From: Methylomonas sp.
Lineage (GTDB): Bacteria; Pseudomonadota; Gammaproteobacteria; Methylococcales; Methylomonadaceae
DNA: 9,724 bases
Direction of reading: 5' to 3'
Assembly: GCA_026988195.1 (NCBI GenBank)
Contig: JALSLS010000376.1
Location: 1-9,724 of the forward strand
Shown here: positions 1 through 5,952 of the stretch, piece after piece
Layout of the letters: each line of letters begins with the position of its first letter
How positions within the stretch are numbered: the first letter of the stretch is position 1
Translations under genes and position numbers: made by a program
The notes under the pieces: model-generated
What the model was told of the DNA's origin: nothing
The model's input: only the letters and a program-made list of their open reading frames with translations
Databases searched by the model: none

Positions 1-254
1 TCGATAATATCTTTGGCGGAAGCTATTTCTGCTTTACTAATTAAGTCATCATTATTGGTGTCGAGTGACTTCCAAAGTTCTAGATTATTGGCTTCATTGT
101 TGTGAAAGGCTGATTCTGAATCCTCAGTAGACGTAACTATTTTTTTAAAACAAGCATTCTGTTCAAGCTCCATAAATTGAAGGGCAGCAATGTTGCACCT
201 TGCATTTGCAGTCGTTGAAACGGCTATGAACAATAAGAAAAATACAGTTTTCAT
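1..254 (-). CDS. Secreted EF-hand protein, C-terminus cut off by window edge
   Basis: This gene is too short for a simple length cut-off but is well supported. Reading the minus strand from an ATG at 254-252 gives 84 codons running off the left edge. Residues 1-18 form a textbook Sec signal peptide: MKT, a hydrophobic stretch VFFLLFIAV, then cleavage-like TTANA before RCN. Two cysteines (C20, C35) follow in the mature part. Residues 65-76, DTNNDDLISKAE (positions 27-62), match the 12-residue EF-hand loop with D1, N3, D5, S9 and E12. Position 6 is Asp where Gly is usual, and I8 is the normal hydrophobic residue. A GGAG ribosome-binding site (260-263) lies 5 nt before the ATG. I infer an exported calcium-binding protein, periplasmic or extracellular. 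Whether it has a second EF-hand or another domain is off-window, and I do not recognise a named family. Confidence 0.75.
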   Translation of the reverse strand, partial: MKTVFFLLFIAVSTTANARCNIAALQFMELEQNACFKKIVTSTEDSESAFHNNEANNLELWKSLDTNNDDLISKAEIASAKDII

Positions 255-615
255 AATAACTCCGTGATGTGAATATGGATTATTTCTAACATCTAGGCAA
301 AAGCAACTTACGTGCCAACAATTTACTTTTGACCTGAAAGCCCTATAAGAACAGAACAGAAGGTGTCATTTATGAAAACAACTGAATACAACTTATGGTT
401 ATTTATACAGATATGTCATCGATGACCGACATAAAAAAATATTGCTCAACAAATAAAGCGGATATTTAATATATTTATTAAAGTATCTTATGTTTTTGGC
501 TTATAAGTAGTTGAAATTAAGTTAGTCATCATTATTGTGCTAGGTTTGAACTGAGAGTGTTTCTCGTCGCTCAATAACAACAGGTCAAAGTATCTTCAAT
601 TACGCTCCTAGTTAG
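255..615. other. Gene-free AT-rich stretch
   Basis: Apart from the candidate promoter at 290-318, I see no supportable gene on either strand. Frames are broken by frequent stops. The only start with a purine-rich upstream sequence (ATG at 372) gives 17 codons. No repeat, tRNA or clear terminator is visible. The stretch lies between the EF-hand gene and a decayed mobile-element remnant and is probably eroded sequence. Confidence 0.5.
290..318 (-). promoter_or_regulatory. Candidate sigma-70 promoter of the EF-hand gene
   Basis: On the minus strand a TTGGCA box (plus 313-318, five of six to consensus) is followed after 17 bp by TAGATG (plus 290-295, three of six). It would start transcription roughly 30 nt upstream of the ATG at 254. 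Spacing and location are good but the -10 box is poor, so this is tentative. Confidence 0.35.
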
Positions 616-795
616 TTTCTTTATGGAACAACAGGTTATTTTTTGCTTAGCCTATCTGACTTTACCGGTAAAACCCACATTAGATATTGGGAAACAATCC
701 AAGTCACTACAGATCAAGTGCTATAACCCATGCCAGAAATGATTGGTCGACTAAGCAAGGGAGAGCTCACCGCAAACCAAGAAAGAAGAAAGTGA
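616..795 (+). pseudogene. Decayed reading frame, family not recognised
   Basis: From 616 a protein-like frame runs for 59 codons with one internal stop (TAA 724-726) and a terminal TGA (793-795). It reads like real protein rather than noise: a segment GYFLLSLSDFTGKTHIRYWE is followed after the stop by PMPEMIGRLSKGELTANQER. It has no start codon of its own, because a TAG lies directly upstream at 613-615. It stays in the same frame as the IstB-like remnant that begins next to it, so it could be the tail of a preceding gene in the same mobile element. I cannot assign a family. It does not look like an IstA C-terminus to me. Confidence 0.4.
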
Positions 796-1102
796 TTAAT
801 AAATGAACTCATCAGCGGTGATTGTCAAACTTTTTGGCTTTCTTGAACAATGGGTTGGCGTGAGTTGAAACAAACGAACCTCGAGTGGATAAAACAATCG
901 TTGTAATGGGAATATACACAACACCATTATCGTTCATTGGAATGCCGTTTAAGTAGAGCCAAACTAGGACATTTTAAAATGCTGGCAGATTTTGACTGGG
1001 ACTGGCTAAAAAAGTGACCGAGGAGCGGTTGAAGACTTAGTGACACTTGAGTTTGTTAATGATGTCAGTACAGTGGAAAAAGTGGATAGTTTCGGGAGCT
1101 AA
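796..1102 (+). pseudogene. IstB-like transposition ATPase remnant (IS21-type)
   Basis: Frame 796-1014 reads with stops at 844-846 and 904-906, and contains RSLECRLSRAKLG and then HFKMLADFDWDW. A frameshift near 1013 then continues in the next frame as SDRGAVEDLVTLEFVND up to a stop at 1100-1102. This order matches the N-terminal part of IS21-family IstB helper ATPases: an arginine-rich helix RSLERRL...AKLG.FK, then DFDW.WPK, then DR..IE.L..L.F. Family knowledge says this is followed by the Walker A P-loop. Here the similarity ends just before it, so no ATPase core remains. With two stops, a frameshift and a 3' truncation it is a dead fragment. I see no terminal inverted repeats or target duplication to delimit the element. 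Confidence 0.6.
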
Positions 1103-1800
1103 TTTTTTATGACTGGTTTTACAACCTGTCTTACATACAGGATTCAGGAATGCGAGGAATTTTGGCTTTTTACGCCCCAGTAGTAAACGAATGATTAACA
1201 TTTTGTAGCAAGGTTTTAAATTAGAACCTGGCAAAAATAAAAACACGCCCTCAATTAACCAGTAAATGTTGTGGTGCATCGATGCAGGTTGGACGTAGGC
1301 GAATATCTGTTTTTGAGGCGAAGCTCATGCAAGCTTCTACTCTAGCATTGGAGATTTTAATTTCTGTCGCTTATGGTCATTAGCAAGTAGCTATTTTAAG
1401 GCTGAGAACACGTTTTGTTATAAATCTGCCGAAGGTTGATAAAAACTACGCCAATGGATGAGTTATTGCCCTGAAATCTGCTAAAAAAGAAAATATTTCA
1501 AAAACACCCTCTTTTTCACTGCATTCTAGCCAATCGACAAAAAGATATTTTCTGTAGCCAATTTTATCACTCTATGTAAGTAACGGGCTTATCCATCATC
1601 TAACCTAGATCGTTCTAGGTGATAGTGATGGACAAATATTTGCTCTAATTCAAAGCCGAGTTATTTATGCTCTAGCTCTATATACTCACTTAAGTACCAT
1701 TTAACTTAAAATTAGTTATCCACTCAAATTTAGAAGAGTCCTTTTTGTTTAACTCGTGCTGCCCTCCCCCTGATGGCCTTGCTAGTTCTTTTAATTTCTT
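1103..1800. other. Gene-free region downstream of the IS remnant
   Basis: No intact gene is supportable. A minus-strand open frame at 1037-1279 begins here but its C-terminal third is antisense to the IstB-like remnant. It also has no ribosome-binding site and an unnatural composition, so I treat it as spurious. Other frames on both strands break every few codons. The one structured element is the hairpin at 1592-1632. There is no clear terminator for the minus-strand gene ending at 1801. The segment probably represents further decayed accessory DNA. Confidence 0.5.
1592..1632. repeat. 41-nt imperfect hairpin with CTAG-containing inner stem
   Basis: The outer arms TCCATCA (1592-1598) and TGATGGA (1626-1632) pair perfectly. 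The inner arms ACCTAGA (1603-1609) and TCTAGGT (1614-1620) also pair perfectly around a four-base TCGT loop. An asymmetric internal loop (4 and 5 nt) lies between the two stems. No T-run follows on either strand, so it is not a standard terminator. It could be a small intergenic repeat, an operator, or a relic of a mobile-element end. Confidence 0.55.
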
Positions 1801-2778
1801 TTAAGCTATTTTAAGCTCACTATTATTTACCCTACATAGCTCGTCATGTATTTTCCGAACAAATTCTGCTTTAGCGTTAACCTTATCACTTCCAAGCCGC
1901 GTCACATAATGACACGAAGAGATGTTTTTCGATTTTAACTCATACATTTTCACCCACTCCTGACGCTCCGCCATTCGCTCTTTTTTAATAGGCCAAACGC
2001 CTGGAGTCGGCTTCAATCGCACCATATTAATTCTCCACGGTTTAGGGCTTACCCTAGCCCTAAAACAATTTTGATTTTTACACATTTGGATGTATAAACG
2101 GTCAGACTCCAGTTCATTCAAGAGCCTAATTGCAGCTTCACCTGTTGGGCAATAAGTATTATTCATCAATAAAACTCGATAGCCTAGAGGCGTTCTATAG
2201 ATTCGCATATGTAATTCTGGGTTCTGCATTGATACATTCATAATTGTATCAAGCGCCTTTTTTTCTACTCCCCCGCTTAGCCGCAGTGTGACTCGATGCA
2301 AAATATTCGCTAGAGTTGAAGTAAAAATTGCAGCCACAAATACACAAACACCGAGAGTCCCCCAAGACTCAAAATAGAAACCTAATAGTAGGGCACATAT
2401 AAACAGTAATGCAAAAGAAATTACATGCATTCTAAATGAGGCTTCAAAGTCAAAATCAATATCACCAAAAAGGACATCGGGAGTATTCAAACAAAGTGCA
2501 CCATATGAATTTCTCGATATAACAACATCTTCGTGAGTCGAGATAACTTCTTCTCTTATAGGAACTCCTTCAGCTCCATTGTATGAAGTTTTGTGATCAA
2601 TCCGTCGAACATCCCCTTCTTTCTCTAGTGTTGATACAGCATCCTGTAGCCTTACATCCGCCAGATTTTTTGCATCAAGCTCACTAGTGTCAGACCAGCC
2701 AAATCGCATTAATGTAAATTGCTTACCGTTAACAACTTTTTTTGTCTTGGACTCTGACCAATATCGCGGAACTAGCAT
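1801..2778 (-). CDS. Two-helix membrane protein of unknown function, 325 aa
   Basis: The start is an ATG preceded by a good Shine-Dalgarno sequence (GAGG, plus 2785-2788, 6 nt spacing). Residues 1-112 are soluble, with stretches that look conserved: RFGWSD (25-30), GVPIREEV (71-78) and RNSYGALCLNTPDVLF (89-104). Two adjacent hydrophobic helices follow at about 118-136 and 139-160, joined by a very short turn. The C-terminal half (about 185-325) is a separate soluble unit. It carries an RIYRTPLGYRVL strand (192-203), YIQMCKNQNCFRARVSPKPW (229-248), PTPGVWPI (257-264) and RQEWVKMYE (272-280). I have a general impression of similar uncharacterised proteins in other Proteobacteria, but I know no assigned function and no named domain. 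It is probably an inner-membrane protein with both ends on the same side. It is transcribed divergently from the small gene at 3024 and has no evident operon partner. Confidence 0.85.
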   Translation of the reverse strand: MLVPRYWSESKTKKVVNGKQFTLMRFGWSDTSELDAKNLADVRLQDAVSTLEKEGDVRRIDHKTSYNGAEGVPIREEVISTHEDVVISRNSYGALCLNTPDVLFGDIDFDFEASFRMHVISFALLFICALLLGFYFESWGTLGVCVFVAAIFTSTLANILHRVTLRLSGGVEKKALDTIMNVSMQNPELHMRIYRTPLGYRVLLMNNTYCPTGEAAIRLLNELESDRLYIQMCKNQNCFRARVSPKPWRINMVRLKPTPGVWPIKKERMAERQEWVKMYELKSKNISSCHYVTRLGSDKVNAKAEFVRKIHDELCRVNNSELKIA

Positions 2779-2882
2779 TTTTTTCCTCAGTGTTGAGCGT
2801 TGACTAGAACTAACTTAGTAATGCCCCCCTTCCTAGCTCCATCTTTAGGGAGAGCTGTATTCTACGGTAGTAAAATGAAAGA

Positions 2883-2944
2883 AATATGACATATTGTAAA
2901 CAAAAAAGAAACAATTAATAAAATAATTGTCTATTGTAAACAAA
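2883..2944. promoter_or_regulatory. Operator-like cluster of repeats in divergent intergenic region
   Basis: Three kinds of symmetry are packed into 62 bp. First, a perfect 6+1+6 palindrome AATATGACATATT lies at 2883-2895. Second, a 13-bp direct repeat TATTGTAAACAAA occurs at 2892-2904 and again at 2932-2944, exactly 40 bp (about four helical turns) apart. Third, an inverted repeat ACAATTA / TAATTGT lies at 2911-2917 and 2924-2930, between the two direct repeats. The second direct repeat overlaps the -35 box of the promoter for the 49-aa gene, and the cluster sits upstream of the divergent 325-aa gene. I infer a regulator-binding region. The regulator is unknown, and AT-rich sequence makes some symmetry expected by chance. 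Confidence 0.45.
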
Positions 2945-2962
2945 TAAATCCTTTAGTATAGT
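2934..2962 (+). promoter_or_regulatory. Candidate sigma-70 promoter of the 49-aa gene
   Basis: TTGTAA (2934-2939, four of six) and TATAGT (2957-2962, five of six) are separated by exactly 17 bp. Transcription would start near 2968-2970, giving a leader of about 55 nt. The -35 box lies inside the second copy of the 13-bp TATTGTAAACAAA repeat, so a protein bound there could block or replace -35 recognition. Confidence 0.55.
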
Positions 2963-2967
2963 ATTCA

Positions 2968-2991
2968 TATCTTCACTATTTAAAGAAGATA
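2968..2991 (+). promoter_or_regulatory. 5' leader stem-loop at the predicted transcript start
   Basis: TATCTTC (2968-2974) and GAAGATA (2985-2991) are perfect inverted copies around a 10-nt loop, located at the predicted +1 of the 49-aa gene. As RNA this would be a 5'-terminal hairpin of the sort that protects short mRNAs from decay. As DNA it could be an operator over the start site. Which role applies cannot be told from sequence. Confidence 0.4.
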
Positions 2992-3023
2992 CTTTTATTA
3001 ACTTTACAAGAGAAAAAACTTAC

Positions 3024-3173
3024 ATGAACAACTTTAATAAAGATATTTTTACAGGGTTAACATTTATCGCTGGATTATTTGGATTTATCTCTGGAGAATT
3101 CATTATTTCATCAACTTTATTTGCCTCTGCTGCAATTTCTAGCAACATTCAATTAGACAACAAATCCTCTTAA
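3024..3173 (+). CDS. Small hydrophobic, possibly exported protein, 49 aa
   Basis: An ATG at 3024 opens a 49-codon frame ending in TAA at 3171-3173. The peptide starts MNNFNKD, with one lysine. A long hydrophobic segment (about residues 8-37) follows, rich in Phe, Ile, Gly, Ser and Ala and interrupted only by Glu25, and the tail is polar, NIQLDNKSS. The segment could be a membrane helix or a signal peptide; LFASA (32-36) resembles a signal-peptidase site, which would leave a product of about 13 residues. The ribosome-binding site is weak (AAGAG at 3008-3012, 11 nt away). Support comes from context: a candidate promoter with 17-bp spacing, a leader hairpin and a terminator-like hairpin frame it as a monocistronic unit. 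I do not recognise a family. Conservation evidence would be needed to be sure it is translated. Confidence 0.5.
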   Translation: MNNFNKDIFTGLTFIAGLFGFISGEFIISSTLFASAAISSNIQLDNKSS

Positions 3174-3215
3174 ATATAGAATCTATTATGCAATATTTTA
3201 AGCAATCACATTAAT

Positions 3216-3260
3216 AGCTTTCAGGGCATACCTGCCTTGAAAGCTTTAATTTCTTGCTTT
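3216..3260 (+). terminator. Strong stem-loop, probable terminator of the 49-aa gene
   Basis: The arms at 3216-3228 and 3233-3245 form a 13-bp stem with a single G-U wobble and a four-base TACC loop. They are followed by the T-rich but interrupted sequence TTAATTTCTTGCTTTT. The stem begins 42 nt after the stop codon at 3173. The interrupted T-tract makes it a less than ideal intrinsic terminator, but the stem is the strongest in this part of the window. Confidence 0.6.
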
Positions 3261-3350
3261 TATCCCAACAACAAATCAAAATTAGATTTTATTCACAAAA
3301 TTTATATAAATTGCTTTAAGCTTAGTTTATTTGCTTAATCAACCGATTCG

Positions 3351-3575
3351 ATGAACCAACTTATCCGCTTTTCATTACAAATCTCTTACGATCAATATCT
3401 ACAAGTTTATCAAGGAATAGCTAAAAATATATCCGTTATTGCTGATGATGGACGTAGAATCGCCTTTCCTGCTAGAAACATCCAATCATTCTTAACAAAG
3501 GAAGGCGTTAATGGTTTCTTTGAGATGGAGTTAACGGCTGATAATAAATTTGTTCGCATAAAAAAGCTAGGTTAA
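3351..3575 (+). CDS. DUF2835 family protein, 74 aa
   Basis: This small single-domain protein is typical in length for DUF2835, a family of about 70 residues found mainly in Gammaproteobacteria and without an assigned function. Recognisable features are the opening RFSLQISYDQYLQVYQG (6-22), the central DDGRRIAFPARNIQSFLT (32-49) and the closing GFFEMEL...FVRIKKL strands. The predicted fold is mostly beta with no signal peptide or membrane segment, so the protein is cytoplasmic. The ATG is the only reasonable start because an in-frame TAA lies five codons upstream. There is no visible Shine-Dalgarno sequence. A TATATAAA-rich stretch at 3303-3310 may supply a -10 box but I find no good -35. The gene converges on corC with 79 bp between the stop codons. 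That gap holds only weak dyads, for example 5-bp ATAGA/TCTAT arms, and no convincing terminator. Confidence 0.9.
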   Translation: MNQLIRFSLQISYDQYLQVYQGIAKNISVIADDGRRIAFPARNIQSFLTKEGVNGFFEMELTADNKFVRIKKLG

Positions 3576-3654
3576 CTAACGATCCAAACCCTTGCCTTTT
3601 CCCTTGAAATAGATTCGCGCCTGTTTCTATCAATAAAAACCTAGAACTAATACT

Positions 3655-4500
3655 TTACTCATCCTGACTAATTTTTAACTTTAGCAAGAAAATGCGTCGG
3701 TCATCAGCGTGTAACACTTCAAATCTAAGATTCTTATACTCTAGTTTATCGCCTTTTTTAGGCATATAGCCTAATTGATGCGTAATAAAGCCACCGATTG
3801 TCTCATGTTCATTATCTTTTAAATCACTAGAAAAATATTCATTAAACTCATCAATCGGCATGATCGCTTTGAGCGTAAACTTTTTACCATTTGCTTTTTG
3901 AATATACTGCTCTTCTTGTGCATCATGCTCATCTTCAATTTCACCTACGATTTGCTCTAAAACATCTTCAATCGTAACTAACCCTGCCGTCATCCCATAT
4001 TCATCGACCACAATAGCCATATGGTTGCGGTTTGTTCTAAACTCTTTTAATAAAACATTAAGCCTTTTACTTTCAGGAACCACTCTTACCGCTCTCATAA
4101 TATCTTTTGCGGTTTTTTCTTTTGAGTCTAATGCATACAACAATAAATCTTTAGCCAATAAAACACCAACAACTTTACTGCGGTCACCATCAATAACTGG
4201 AAACCTTGAGTGACCAAATTCCAAAGCCAGAGGAAAAATGGTTTCTAATGAATCATCTTTTGATATCACATGCATCTGAATACGAGGAATCATAACATCC
4301 CTAACTTGCATTTCAGAAAACTGTAAAATACCTTCAATCATTGATAGCGCTTCAGAATCTAATAAGTGCTTTTCTTGAGCATCTTTTAGAATATCCAATA
4401 AATCATTTTGATCTTGTGGTTCCCCCGACAGAAAATGACCTATTCGGTCAATCAGACCTTTCTGTTGGGGCTGTCTACTTGGTGGTTTATCATCACTCAT
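3655..4500 (-). CDS. corC: CorC/YbeX family CBS-domain protein, 281 aa
   Basis: CorC (YbeX) is a cytoplasmic CBS-pair protein historically linked to magnesium and cobalt efflux; YbeX has also been linked to ribosome metabolism. Domain order is an N-terminal linker (1-65), CBS1 (about 68-125) beginning with the hallmark VMIPR (69-73), CBS2 (about 132-190) with VDEYGMTAGLVTIEDVLEQI (165-184) and GEIEDEHD, then the CorC_HlyC transporter-associated domain (about 205-278) with the GGFI...LGYMPKKGD signature. There is no membrane domain, which fits the short CorC class (E. coli YbeX is 292 aa) rather than the large CNNM/CorB type. The ATG lies 3 nt after the ybeY stop, with its GAGGA site (plus 4511-4515) inside ybeY, indicating translational coupling. 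In many relatives lnt (apolipoprotein N-acyltransferase) follows. Here the next gene is the convergent DUF2835 gene. Confidence 0.95.
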   Translation of the reverse strand: MSDDKPPSRQPQQKGLIDRIGHFLSGEPQDQNDLLDILKDAQEKHLLDSEALSMIEGILQFSEMQVRDVMIPRIQMHVISKDDSLETIFPLALEFGHSRFPVIDGDRSKVVGVLLAKDLLLYALDSKEKTAKDIMRAVRVVPESKRLNVLLKEFRTNRNHMAIVVDEYGMTAGLVTIEDVLEQIVGEIEDEHDAQEEQYIQKANGKKFTLKAIMPIDEFNEYFSSDLKDNEHETIGGFITHQLGYMPKKGDKLEYKNLRFEVLHADDRRIFLLKLKISQDE

Positions 4501-4503
4501 TTG

Positions 4504-4956
4504 TTATTTTTCCTCGTACGGGTTATTTATTTTTATTGATTTTAATATTTTTTTTTCTAAAGCTTCCATCTCTTCAGCTTCCCTATCATTAATATGGTCA
4601 TACCCTATCAAATGAAGTACACCATGAACAATCATATGTGCCCAATGATGATTTAAGCTTTTATTTTGTTGTTGCGCTTCTAACTCAACAATAGGTGCAC
4701 AAACCAACAAATCTCCTAACAGTTGACTGTCAATACCTTCTGGTAGCTCAAAAGGAAAGCTTAAAATATTAGTAGCCCCTTTTTTTTCACGATATTGCTC
4801 ATTAAATTGAATCATTTCAACTTCATCAACAATTCTAATAACAATTTCTGAGTCTTCAGTTGTATCGGTCAATACAGTATCAACCCATTTTTGAAGCAAG
4901 TTTTGAGAGGGTAAATGCGCTGACTCAGAGACTACCTGAAAATCTACAAAATTCAT
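4504..4956 (-). CDS. ybeY: Endoribonuclease YbeY (rRNA maturation factor), 150 aa
   Basis: YbeY is a zinc-dependent single-strand RNase required for 16S rRNA 3'-end maturation and 70S ribosome quality control. The metal-binding motif HGVLHLIGYDH (111-121) supplies H111, H115 and H121. The conserved arginine region EQYREKKGATNILSFPF (53-69) includes R56, the counterpart of the catalytically important Arg59 of E. coli. Length is typical (155 aa in E. coli). The start ATG overlaps the phoH stop as ATGA, a classic coupled junction, and corC follows after 3 nt. PhoH and YbeY are neighbours in most bacteria and are thought to act together on RNA. Nothing unusual is seen. Confidence 0.97.
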   Translation of the reverse strand: MNFVDFQVVSESAHLPSQNLLQKWVDTVLTDTTEDSEIVIRIVDEVEMIQFNEQYREKKGATNILSFPFELPEGIDSQLLGDLLVCAPIVELEAQQQNKSLNHHWAHMIVHGVLHLIGYDHINDREAEEMEALEKKILKSIKINNPYEEK

Positions 4957-5942
4957 GATGTTTCTTGTTGCTTCTCATAGCGTTCATAAGCAATCACTAT
5001 TCGCTGAACCAAGGGGTGCCGCACTACATCCTTTGCCCCAAACAGGGTAAAACTAATGCCTTCCACACCTTTTAAGACCTTTAAAACATGTTTTAAACCT
5101 GACATTTTATCACTTGGTAAATCAATCTGTGTTACATCACCCGTTATAACGGCGGTTGAACCAAACCCAACCCGAGTCAAAAACATTTTAATTTGTTCAA
5201 CCGTTGTATTTTGAGCTTCGTCTAAAATGATAAAAGAGTCATTAAGGGTTCGACCTCGCATAAAAGCTAAAGGAGCTACTTCTATCACATTTTTTTCTAA
5301 TAGTTTTTCAACTTTTTCAAAACCCAACATATCATACAAAGCATCATATAAGGGGCGTAAATATGGGTCAACCTTTTGAGCCATATCGCCAGGTAAAAAG
5401 CCTAGTTTTTCACCTGCCTCTACGGCTGGCCTAACTAAAATAATACGCCTAACTGTCTCGGCTTGAAGTGCATCGACTGCACAAGCCACCGCTAAATAGG
5501 TTTTTCCAGTCCCTGCAGGGCCAACACCAAAGTTAATATCATTGGTTTTAATGCTTTTTAAGTAACTTTGCTGGTTTCCCCCTCGCCCCTTAATCACCCC
5601 ACGTTTAGTTTTAATTGAAACTTGCTCAACCTCAACACTATCAGTTTCTGTTGTTTCTATTAACTGCTGAATACTTGAGTCTTGCATGGCTAAATGAATA
5701 TGTTCGGGAGTTAATAGTTGGTTATTTGTTGCATCAAACATGGCGTGTATAATGACACCTGCTGATTTTACTGCTTCAACATGACCAGAGACTTTAAATT
5801 GATTCCCACGATTCGCTATTTCTACTTTTAAACGCTGTTCAATTTGACGTATATGTGCATCAAATTGCCCACAAAAGTTTGCTAAACGACTATTATCGTC
5901 GGGCAATAAAGTAATTTCTTTAGATATTTGTAATTCTGACAA
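4953..5942 (-). CDS. phoH: PhoH-like ATPase (YbeZ), 329 aa
   Basis: This is a cytoplasmic P-loop ATPase of the PhoH family, implicated with YbeY in RNA processing. An N-terminal KH-like region (about 10-75) precedes the ATPase core. The core shows Walker A GPAGTGKT (141-148), Walker B FIILDEAQN (237-245), the RPAVEAGEKLGFLPGD segment (171-186) and the sensor-like VITGDVTQIDLP (265-276). The C-terminal VVRHPLVQRIVIAYE is also typical. The start codon is TTG (plus 5940-5942). An in-frame TAA sits eight codons upstream, no ATG lies between them, and the next in-frame ATG would remove the KH-like region. Homologues likewise begin shortly before the DNxRLANLCGQFD-type segment seen here at 16-28. 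No good Shine-Dalgarno sequence precedes the TTG. The gene starts 10 nt after miaB ends and overlaps ybeY by 4 nt, so it is probably translated by coupling. Confidence 0.96.
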   Translation of the reverse strand: MSELQISKEITLLPDDNSRLANFCGQFDAHIRQIEQRLKVEIANRGNQFKVSGHVEAVKSAGVIIHAMFDATNNQLLTPEHIHLAMQDSSIQQLIETTETDSVEVEQVSIKTKRGVIKGRGGNQQSYLKSIKTNDINFGVGPAGTGKTYLAVACAVDALQAETVRRIILVRPAVEAGEKLGFLPGDMAQKVDPYLRPLYDALYDMLGFEKVEKLLEKNVIEVAPLAFMRGRTLNDSFIILDEAQNTTVEQIKMFLTRVGFGSTAVITGDVTQIDLPSDKMSGLKHVLKVLKGVEGISFTLFGAKDVVRHPLVQRIVIAYERYEKQQETS

Positions 5943-5952
5943 GGTGTTTAGA

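Noticed and set aside
372..425. 17-codon plus-strand ORF with an AGAAGG-like sequence upstream
   Set aside because: It is too short, shows no promoter or terminator and no protein-like pattern, and lies in an otherwise broken region.
1037..1279. 80-residue minus-strand open frame
   Set aside because: Its C-terminal third is antisense to the IstB-like remnant on the plus strand. It has no ribosome-binding site and no recognisable motifs, so it is most likely a chance frame in decayed DNA.
255..1800. Search for CRISPR, toxin-antitoxin, tRNA or attachment-site features in the gene-poor stretch
   Set aside because: I found no regularly spaced repeats, no tRNA-like cloverleaf and no paired small genes. 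The only structured items are the IstB-like relic and the hairpin already listed.
2835..2856. AGCTC/GAGCT hairpin in the leader of the 325-aa gene
   Set aside because: It has only five base pairs with a 12-nt loop and an alternative CTCC/GGAG pairing. That is too weak to call a riboswitch or attenuator.
3584..3654. Possible bidirectional terminator between the DUF2835 gene and corC
   Set aside because: Only short 5-bp arms with a long loop can be drawn (ATAGA/TCTAT) and no T-run follows on either side, so I did not call a terminator.
4025..4592. Plus-strand open frames opposite corC and ybeY
   Set aside because: They are antisense to strongly supported conserved genes and have no independent signals.
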